A DNA stretch of 8,933 bases from assembly GCA_001783465.1 (NCBI GenBank), contig MFMI01000024.1:5923-14855 (forward strand), given 5' to 3'. Positions 1 to 4,871 of this stretch are shown here, one piece after another (within the stretch, counting starts at the first letter, position 1; each line of letters starts with the position of its first letter). The notes beneath the pieces are model-generated. The model ran no database searches and had not been told where the DNA came from. It worked only from the letters and a program-made list of their open reading frames with translations. The stretch comes from Candidatus Kaiserbacteria bacterium RIFCSPLOWO2_02_FULL_54_13 (GTDB lineage Bacteria; Patescibacteriota; Minisyncoccia; Phycocordibacterales; Phycocordibacteraceae). Both the position numbers and the translations under genes were made by a program.

Positions 1-734
1 CCGACGGCGAGGCGGTCTATTGGCCGCCGTTTCGCGCGCCGCACCACTCGCTCTCCCACGTCGCGATGGTGGGCGGCGGCGCGTTCCCCAGGGCCGGCGA
101 GGTGACGCTCGCGCACAAGGGTGTCCTCTTCTTGGACGAATTCCCAGAATTTGAATCGCGGGCGCTGGAGGCGCTCCGACAGCCGCTAGAAGACCATATC
201 GTGACCGTCTCGCGAGCGCGCGCGACCATCACCTTCCCGGCCGACTGTATGATTGTCGCCGCGATGAATCCGGCAGACACGCTCTCCAACGATGCGCGCG
301 TCGCGATGCGCGCCGCGCAGAAGCAGGCGCGCCGCATCAGCCGGCCAATCGTGGACCGCCTTGACCTCTGGATAGAGGTGCCGCTCGTCCCGCATGACAC
401 CTTGGCGAAGCTCTCTACGGGCGAGCCGTCCACCCGCGTGAGGGAGCGTGTCGTCGCGGCGCGCGCTCGGGTAGAGAAGCGCACCGGGAAGCGCGGGGCG
501 ACCAACGCCGCGCTCACGAGCCGACAATTAGATGAGAAAAGCGGCTTCAGCGCCGCCGCCAAAGAGGCCCTCATGAGCGCCGCCGCGCGCCTCAACCTCT
601 CGCCCCGCTCATTCCACCGCACGATGCGCGTCGCACGAACTATCGCCGACCTTGCTGCTGCCGACTCGGTCACTCCCGCCTTCGTCCACGAAGCTTTGCA
701 ATATCGCCCCCGCGGCCTCTTCGGGTTTGAATAG
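1..734 (+). CDS. comM: ComM/YifB family Mg-chelatase-like AAA+ ATPase, C-terminal part
   Basis: This is the C-terminal ~243 residues of a ComM/YifB protein; the reading frame is open from base 3 and the start lies outside the window. The family resembles magnesium chelatase subunit I. ComM is a hexameric helicase that aids branch migration of incoming DNA during natural transformation. Visible in order are the family signature PPFRAPHHSLSHVAMVGGG, a Walker B region GVLFLDEFPEF, the sensor-1 stretch IVAAMNP, an arginine-containing segment RRISRPIVDRLDLWIEVP, and the C-terminal domain ending in SFHRTMRVARTIADL and HEALQYRPRG. The Walker A loop and Lon-like N-terminal domain would be upstream. 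The loop after MNP contains no cysteine, whereas many homologues have a CPCG-type cysteine cluster there. The stop is TAG at 732-734, immediately followed by the promoter of the next gene. The family call is secure; a role in DNA uptake here is inferred. Confidence 0.93.
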   Translation, partial: DGEAVYWPPFRAPHHSLSHVAMVGGGAFPRAGEVTLAHKGVLFLDEFPEFESRALEALRQPLEDHIVTVSRARATITFPADCMIVAAMNPADTLSNDARVAMRAAQKQARRISRPIVDRLDLWIEVPLVPHDTLAKLSTGEPSTRVRERVVAARARVEKRTGKRGATNAALTSRQLDEKSGFSAAAKEALMSAAARLNLSPRSFHRTMRVARTIADLAAADSVTPAFVHEALQYRPRGLFGFE

Positions 735-762
735 TTGCGAGATTTTAGTTCCGTGATATACT
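735..762 (+). promoter_or_regulatory. Predicted sigma70-type promoter with extended -10
   Basis: The -35 box is TTGCGA (735-740, 4 of 6 consensus bases). A 16-bp spacer separates it from the -10 box TATACT (757-762, 5 of 6), which is preceded by TG at 754-755, giving an extended -10. Transcription would start near 769 and give a leader of about 60 nt before the ATG at 832. The -35 box touches the stop codon of the upstream ATPase gene, so the 150-aa gene probably has its own transcript. Confidence 0.6.
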
Positions 763-791
763 TGTGAGCGGGTTCTGGGGGGCGCTGTCGT

Positions 792-803
792 TTTAGCGCT
801 AAA
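792..803. promoter_or_regulatory. Perfect 12-bp palindrome in the 5' leader, possible operator
   Basis: TTTAGCGCTAAA is a perfect palindrome about 25 bp downstream of the predicted transcription start and 28 bp before the ATG at 832. An overlapping hairpin can also form between GCGCT (782-786) and AGCGC (795-799). The location fits either a repressor site or a structured leader. No regulator gene is visible nearby, so this is a structural observation with inferred function. Confidence 0.35.
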
Positions 804-831
804 TGTTGTTTGGCTAAAGTGGGGAAAGAAG

Positions 832-1284
832 ATGAAAAGAATACGAAATATGCCGTCCGTCGCAGTTGTCGTGCACCCGGATGGCGGTGCGAAACATCCG
901 GTCGCACTCTCTTTTGAACAGGAAGGTGCGTTGGGGAGGGCGCTGTGCGTTCTCTCAAAATTTTCAGACCAGCAACCTGTGGCGGTGATTGCTTCGTCGG
1001 CCGAAGGGATTTCGGAGTATACGAAGCTTATCGCTAAGCATCTCTGCACCGAAGAGGTGACGACTTGCGAAGGATTACTCCGCGACCAGGCGAGCGGGGA
1101 TCTGGAAGACGGATGTGACTGTGTCGGAGATTACCTTGAGCCGCCCTATCCGTCGTTCGGGCTTGTCGTAGTCATCATTGCGAGGGATATCGCTCCCGCG
1201 TTGGTCCAATCGCTCTCGCGTCGCATCGGGAAGAAGTTTATGCCGATGTTCACACAGGGGATGACCCCCGTGTGGGTCGCCTGA
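832..1284 (+). CDS. Hypothetical protein, possible inactive histidine phosphatase-fold protein
   Basis: A 150-residue cytoplasmic protein with no signal peptide or membrane segment. The ATG at 832 follows a purine-rich GGGGAAAG ribosome-binding site. I do not recognise it firmly. Its pattern suggests the histidine phosphatase (phosphoglycerate mutase/SixA) fold: a first strand VAVVVHPDGG (residues 10-19) where the catalytic RHG motif would lie, then LSFEQEGALGRAL (27-38) like the usual LTxxGxxQA helix. Next come VAVIASSAEGISEYTKLIA (50-68), like the SSxxxRAxxTA strand-helix, and a late hydrophobic strand FGLVVVIIARDIAPAL (109-124), like the second-histidine strand. The RHG motif and the second catalytic histidine are both absent, so an enzymatic role is unlikely if the fold is right. 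It has its own promoter and a strong terminator, hence is probably monocistronic. The fold assignment is inference from pattern only. Confidence 0.8.
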   Translation: MKRIRNMPSVAVVVHPDGGAKHPVALSFEQEGALGRALCVLSKFSDQQPVAVIASSAEGISEYTKLIAKHLCTEEVTTCEGLLRDQASGDLEDGCDCVGDYLEPPYPSFGLVVVIIARDIAPALVQSLSRRIGKKFMPMFTQGMTPVWVA

Positions 1285-1304
1285 AGCCATACCGTCTTGC
1301 CAAG

Positions 1305-1344
1305 AGACCGCCCCGCCGGTCTTCGGTGAGGCGGTCTTTTATTT
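1305..1344 (+). terminator. Rho-independent terminator
   Basis: The stem AGACCGCC (1305-1312) pairs perfectly with GGCGGTCT (1330-1337). The loop contains a smaller CCG/CGG hairpin, and the tract TTTTATTT (1337-1344) follows. It lies 20 bp after the stop of the 150-aa gene and just before the 3' end of the convergent peptidase gene. In the other direction the stem is followed only by CTCTTGG, so termination of the minus-strand gene would be weaker. Confidence 0.85.
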
Positions 1345-1350
1345 ACGAAA

Positions 1351-2349
1351 TTATTGCGGAGTGCAGATGGAGCCGACACGGCAAGCGCGGAGAGGATTGG
1401 CCGCGCCGCGCACTTCAAAGTGGAGGTGCGTTCCGGTCACGCGGCCGGTCGCGCCGACATAGCCGATAACGTGGCCGGACGAGACGGATTGTCCGGGCGA
1501 GACGGCGACGGAGTTTAAGTGCGAGTAGAGCGTCTGCGTGCCATTCTCGTGCGTGATGACGACATAGTTGCCGTAGCCGCCGTTCCATCCGCTCCCGCGT
1601 GCGATGATGACGGTACCGCCTGCGGCCGCATGAACGGGAGTCCCGCGCGGAGCGCCGATGTCAACGCCGTTTCGGCCGTGGATGCCTTGTGTGATGCGGC
1701 CGCCCGGCAGAGGATTGCGGTAGTAACCGGCTATGAAGGAGCCTCCTCCGCTATTGAGGAGGGGAGACGAAAATTGCAGACGCGGCGCCGCTATTTCGCC
1801 GCCCGGGATGATAATGGTAGAGCCGACAGTGAGCGGCGCCGCGAGGTCAAGACCGTTGAACTGCGCGATTTCTTCCGCATCGGCGCCATACTTCTTCGCG
1901 AGAGATTTAAGCGTGTCGCCTTTCACGATGGTGCGTTCAATGCCCGATATCGGCAGGATAATGAGCGTGTCACCTGGGTGCACGTCTCGCGCGCTCTTGA
2001 GGTCGTTCGCCCAGATAATGGTGTTTATTGAAACGCCGAACATATCTGCGATATCCGAGAGCGTATCGCCCGGGCGCACCACATAGACCGAGATGCGGTC
2101 AGGCGACGCAGGGCCCCCAACGTCTGCAATCGTGCCCGAAGGACCGGCGTAAGCGAGAAGCGCCTTCCCGCCACTCGTTTGGACGGCATCACCGAGACCT
2201 TTATGCGGGTTCGGGTCGGAGTTCGTCGCGGCGACGAGCGCCGGCGTTCCGGAACCTGGGAATGAGGTATGTCTCGCCGCGCTCGCGTCTGTAGAAAACG
2301 GCCAAAACGCATTTGCGTAATTCGGCAGGACGATTGCGGCGAATGCCAC
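1351..2349 (-). CDS. Secreted LysM-LysM-M23 family peptidoglycan endopeptidase
   Basis: A cell-wall hydrolase or murein hydrolase activator acting outside the membrane. Counting from the GTG at 2349 it has 332 residues: a hydrophobic leader ending PNYANA|FW (~residue 14), a Pro/Ser/Gly-rich linker to ~86, LysM 1 (~88-133, YVVRPGDTLSDIA, ending HPGDTLIILP), LysM 2 (~139-182, IVKGDTLKSLAKKYG, ending IIIPGG), a linker, and an M23 domain (~217-320). M23 landmarks are HGRNGVD (H224, D230), LYSHL (H277) and THLHFE (H308, H310), so the zinc ligands appear present, although the spacing between the first His and the Asp is longer than the classic HxxxD. LysM domains bind glycan chains; M23 enzymes cut peptide crosslinks. 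The GTG start leaves the leader without a basic N-region. The frame stays open upstream and from an ATT at 2391 would read MTFNQRFFISGFAVV, a better signal peptide. The true start is unresolved. Confidence 0.92.
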   Translation of the reverse strand: MAFAAIVLPNYANAFWPFSTDASAARHTSFPGSGTPALVAATNSDPNPHKGLGDAVQTSGGKALLAYAGPSGTIADVGGPASPDRISVYVVRPGDTLSDIADMFGVSINTIIWANDLKSARDVHPGDTLIILPISGIERTIVKGDTLKSLAKKYGADAEEIAQFNGLDLAAPLTVGSTIIIPGGEIAAPRLQFSSPLLNSGGGSFIAGYYRNPLPGGRITQGIHGRNGVDIGAPRGTPVHAAAGGTVIIARGSGWNGGYGNYVVITHENGTQTLYSHLNSVAVSPGQSVSSGHVIGYVGATGRVTGTHLHFEVRGAANPLRACRVGSICTPQ

Positions 2350-2434
2350 AACCGCGAACCCTGATATGAAAAATCGTTGGTTGAATGTAATAGGGAAACG
2401 AAGGGAGTCGGTGTGTCTGCCAGATACAAGAATA

Positions 2435-2457
2435 GCTTATATACGCTGTATATAAGC
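2435..2457. promoter_or_regulatory. Perfect 10-bp inverted repeat in divergent control region
   Basis: GCTTATATAC (2435-2444) and GTATATAAGC (2448-2457) form a perfect inverted repeat separated by GCT. It sits between the divergently transcribed M23 peptidase and helicase genes, about 90 bp upstream of the peptidase start. The AT-rich arms also contain TATATA on both strands. It could therefore be a dimer-binding operator, a pair of overlapping -10 boxes, or both. I found no convincing -35 partners at standard spacing. Confidence 0.45.
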
Positions 2458-2463
2458 CATTCC

Positions 2464-2492
2464 TTGAATACTTCCGTATCAGTCGATACAAA
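2464..2492 (+). promoter_or_regulatory. Weak candidate promoter for the helicase gene
   Basis: TTGAAT (2464-2469, 4 of 6) is followed after 17 bp by TACAAA (2487-2492, 4 of 6). A small inverted repeat, GTATC (2476-2480) and GATAC (2485-2489), lies in the spacer. The match is modest, and other AT-rich hexamers in this 200-bp gap are possible, so this is only a candidate. Confidence 0.3.
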
Positions 2493-2500
2493 GAGTATAG

Positions 2501-2515
2501 CCGAGCGAAGCGGGG
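2501..2515. repeat. Short dispersed palindrome-like element, intergenic copy
   Basis: CCGAGCGAAGCGGGG lies in the leader of the helicase gene. Its first ten bases, CCGAGCGAAG, are identical to bases 5310-5319 inside rsmA, where the sequence appears as an in-frame insertion. CCG and CGG at its ends can pair. Two copies sharing a 10-bp core in 9 kb suggest a dispersed family, but one window cannot prove it. Confidence 0.4.
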
Positions 2516-2553
2516 AGTCAACCAGCTATGCCGCTACCTGTGGAGAGCGGTTT

Positions 2554-4497
2554 ATGCGCTATATTCTGCTAATGACGTATCTGGGAGGATTACATGACAC
2601 ACAGAAGCGTGCCGTGCTCGCGACAGACGGCCCCATCTTGGTCCTCGCGGGTGCCGGGAGCGGCAAGACGCGCGTGCTCACCACACGCGTGTATCACCTT
2701 ATCCGTGAGGGCGTTCCCGCCGAAGAGATTCTCGCCGTGACTTTTACCAATAAGGCCGCGCGAGAAATGAGAGACCGTGTTCGTGCGATGCTTGGCAACG
2801 ACGGGCCGGTCCCCTTCATCGCCACCTTCCATGGTCTCGGCAGAGAACTTCTGGAGAGTTACGGGAAGGTCATCGGTGTTCCGCGATACTTCAGCATCTA
2901 CGACCGCGACGACTCGGAGAAAGCGGTCGCCGTCGCGCTCAAGGCGCTTGACATCGGGACAAAGGAATTATCACCAAGGGCGGTGCTCGGTAGAATCTCG
3001 CGGCATAAGGGGGAGGGAGTGCGCGCGAGCGAGTTTGCCGAGATACACGGCCATTCAAGCTTCGGGAACAGAGTCGTCGCAGAGGTGTGGCAGAGATACG
3101 AGAAGGCGCTCCAAGCGGAGAAGGCGCTGGACTTTGACGACCTTATCGCGCTCCCCGTGCGCCTGCTTGAAGAGCACGACGACATTCACGCGAGAGCACA
3201 GAGCCGCTGGCGTTACATCCACATTGACGAATATCAGGACACAAATGAGCTACAAGAGCGGCTCGCGGGCCTTCTCGCAGAGAAACACAGAAATCTCTTT
3301 GTCGTCGGCGACGGCGACCAGTCAATATACGGATGGCGCGGGGCGAAGATGGAAAATATTTTAAATTTTGAAAAGAAATATCCGGAGGCGCAGACGATTA
3401 TCCTTGAACGCAACTATCGTTCAACGAAAAATCTGGTGGACGCGGCAAACGCAGTCATTGAGAAAAATAAGAATCGCAAGGAGAAATATTCAACGACTGA
3501 AAAAGCTCCCGGCGAGCCAATCGTCGTGTACATCGCCCACAGTGCCGAAGACGAGGCGCGTTGGATAGCACACCGGATAAAAAGCCAGATGTCAGAAGGC
3601 CAGAAACCAGAAGAAATTGCAGTTCTCTTTCGCACCAACTTCCAGTCACGAGCGCTTGAAGAGGGACTGCTCCGCGCAGGCGTGCCCTACCGGCTCCTCG
3701 GCACGCGCTTCTTCGCGCGCAGGGAGGTGAAGGACGCGCTCGCGTGGATGAGGCTCGCACTTGACTCTTCACGAGAGGCGGACAAGATGCGCGCGGCCTC
3801 TTCGCCGCCGCGCGGGCTCGGCAAGGTCACCCTCGGGAAACTCGTTGCTGGACGGCGCGGAGAGCTGCGCACGGGCGAGCTCGCGAAGGTTGAAGCGTTT
3901 GAACGCATCATCAGCGAGCTCGCAGGGGCGGCTGAGACGCTCATCCCTTCGGCATTCGTCAAACTCGTCGTTGAGAAGAGCGGTATGCGCCGCGCGCTCG
4001 TTGACGAAGGGAACGCTGACGACCGCGAACGCTTTGAGAATATAGAAGAGCTCGCCTCGGTCGCCGTACGGCACGACCACATTCCCGGGAAAGAGGGCAT
4101 CGCCGCATTCCTCGCCGAAGCCGCCCTCGCGAGCGACCAAGACGAGCTTGATCGCCCTCAAGGAGGAGGAGTCACCTTGATGACCGTCCACGCGGCAAAG
4201 GGGCTTGAATTCAATACGGTCTTCGTGAGCGGTATGGAGGAAGGACTGTTTCCGCATCAGGGTATGGGCCTGCCTGCGCAGGCAGGTAGCGGGGACGACC
4301 GCGATGAAGAAGAGGAGCGGCGGCTCTTCTACGTCGCGATGACGCGCGCGAAGGAACGTCTTATCCTCACCCTCGCCCGCGTCCGTAAAATCTACGGCAG
4401 TGACTCTATCACCGCCCCGTCGTCATTTCTTGCGGACATAAACTCGTCGCTCCTCGCCTTTGACGAGAGCGGTGGCGATAGAATTATTGAGGTCTAA
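2554..4497 (+). CDS. uvrD: UvrD/PcrA-type superfamily 1A DNA helicase
   Basis: An ATP-dependent 3'-5' DNA helicase for nucleotide-excision and mismatch repair or for clearing stalled forks. From the ATG at 2554 it has 647 residues. All SF1A motifs are intact: motif I GAGSGKT (33-39), Ia VTFTNKAAREMR (62-73), Ib ATFHGLGREL (90-99), II IDEYQDTN (224-231), III GDGDQSIYGWRGA (252-264), IV ERNYRST (285-291), V TVHAAKGLEF (544-553) and VI RRLFYVAMTRAK (589-600). The protein ends ~47 residues after motif VI, so it lacks the Tudor-like RNA polymerase-binding tail of typical ~720-aa PcrA/UvrD. I chose 2554 because GGAG at 2542-2545 gives an 8-nt spacing; an ATG at 2572 (MTYLGGLHDTQ) fits the family N-terminus equally well. 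The frame is open back to 2377, but that extension looks like non-coding sequence. The loop between motifs V and VI carries a palindromic element. The UvrD versus PcrA label is not resolvable. Confidence 0.95.
   Translation: MRYILLMTYLGGLHDTQKRAVLATDGPILVLAGAGSGKTRVLTTRVYHLIREGVPAEEILAVTFTNKAAREMRDRVRAMLGNDGPVPFIATFHGLGRELLESYGKVIGVPRYFSIYDRDDSEKAVAVALKALDIGTKELSPRAVLGRISRHKGEGVRASEFAEIHGHSSFGNRVVAEVWQRYEKALQAEKALDFDDLIALPVRLLEEHDDIHARAQSRWRYIHIDEYQDTNELQERLAGLLAEKHRNLFVVGDGDQSIYGWRGAKMENILNFEKKYPEAQTIILERNYRSTKNLVDAANAVIEKNKNRKEKYSTTEKAPGEPIVVYIAHSAEDEARWIAHRIKSQMSEGQKPEEIAVLFRTNFQSRALEEGLLRAGVPYRLLGTRFFARREVKDALAWMRLALDSSREADKMRAASSPPRGLGKVTLGKLVAGRRGELRTGELAKVEAFERIISELAGAAETLIPSAFVKLVVEKSGMRRALVDEGNADDRERFENIEELASVAVRHDHIPGKEGIAAFLAEAALASDQDELDRPQGGGVTLMTVHAAKGLEFNTVFVSGMEEGLFPHQGMGLPAQAGSGDDRDEEEERRLFYVAMTRAKERLILTLARVRKIYGSDSITAPSSFLADINSSLLAFDESGGDRIIEV
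4269..4286. repeat. Perfect 18-bp palindrome inside the helicase gene
   Basis: CCTGCCTGCGCAGGCAGG is its own reverse complement and is read in frame as GLPAQAG (residues 572-578). It falls in the variable loop after GLFPH (motif V side) and before the acidic DEEEERRLFYVAMTRAK segment (motif VI). Relatives usually have only a short acidic linker there. The position and perfect symmetry suggest an inserted element tolerated in a surface loop, not ordinary codon choice. Confidence 0.6.
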
Positions 4498-4832
4498 TCC
4501 GTCTTGTCCATTTCTGGCAATTCAGGGGTTCCGTGGAAATGGGCGTGAAGTGACTGTTCTATAACCTTCTTTTCTTTTGGTTCAAATTCGGAATGCCCCT
4601 TGTATTGGTCACTGAATAAATACCGCAATCCCTCGTCAACATGATTTGAATGCATTCCTGACAAGCCATACTTCTTGGTGATATGAACTACCGCGGCTTC
4701 AAGCGCATTGTTCACCCGCTCCTGACCGTGTGTTTGTAGTCCGGCCTCTTTTTGTAAATGCTTAAACCGCTCAAGAACATGATGGTCTTGAAGGTCTCGA
4801 TGAGTAAACTTTTCGTGTTGAGGGTATTCCAT
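4494..4832 (-). CDS. Small histidine-rich hypothetical protein
   Basis: A 112-residue soluble, charged protein of unknown function (118 residues if the in-frame GTG at 4850 is used). I prefer the ATG at 4832 because it lies directly behind a predicted -10 box with almost no leader. Thirteen of 112 residues are histidine, spread along the chain (QHEKFTH, DHHV, MHSNH, LHAHFH). The pattern of helices with ERVNNALEAAVVHITKKYGL suggests a helical fold; metal binding is possible but no known motif is seen. Its TAG stop (4494-4496) overlaps the TAA stop of the convergent helicase gene (4495-4497). Three sampled 60-base lines (4501-4680) are about 43% G+C, while parts of the helicase gene exceed 70% (one line, 3661-3720, is 73%), so it may have a different history from its neighbour. 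Confidence 0.75.
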   Translation of the reverse strand: MEYPQHEKFTHRDLQDHHVLERFKHLQKEAGLQTHGQERVNNALEAAVVHITKKYGLSGMHSNHVDEGLRYLFSDQYKGHSEFEPKEKKVIEQSLHAHFHGTPELPEMDKTD

Positions 4833-4846
4833 ATACCGAGTATTGT
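4818..4846 (+). promoter_or_regulatory. Predicted promoter of rsmA giving a leaderless mRNA
   Basis: TTGAGG (4818-4823, 4 of 6) is followed after exactly 17 bp by TATTGT (4841-4846, 4 of 6). Only six bases separate the -10 box from the ATG at 4853, so transcription should begin at or next to the start codon. No Shine-Dalgarno sequence precedes rsmA, which agrees with a leaderless transcript. The -10 overlaps the -10 of the divergent gene. Confidence 0.5.
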
Positions 4847-4871
4847 ACACCTATGCGGGCAAAAAAGTCAC
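4842..4871 (-). promoter_or_regulatory. Predicted promoter of the divergent His-rich gene
   Basis: On the minus strand GTGACT (4871-4866, 4 of 6) is followed after 18 bp by TACAAT (4847-4842, 5 of 6). The ATG at 4832 begins ten bases after the -10 box, leaving a leader of only a few nucleotides. The -35 box lies inside the first codons of rsmA, so the two divergent transcription units overlap in control sequence. Confidence 0.5.

Noticed and set aside
17..958. Long minus-strand open frame of 313 codons opposite the ComM-like gene
   Set aside because: It is antisense to a clear ATPase, crosses the promoter and the next gene, and its Arg/Ala/Ser-rich translation is typical of a shadow frame in GC-rich DNA.
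1519..2031. Plus-strand open frame of 170 codons inside the M23 peptidase gene
   Set aside because: The opposite strand encodes clear LysM and M23 motifs; this frame is low-complexity and Arg/Ala/Asp-rich.
2377..2553. N-terminal extension of the helicase from a TTG at 2377
   Set aside because: The added 59 residues do not resemble any helicase N-terminus and would be encoded by the inverted repeat and control region; conserved sequence begins near 2572.
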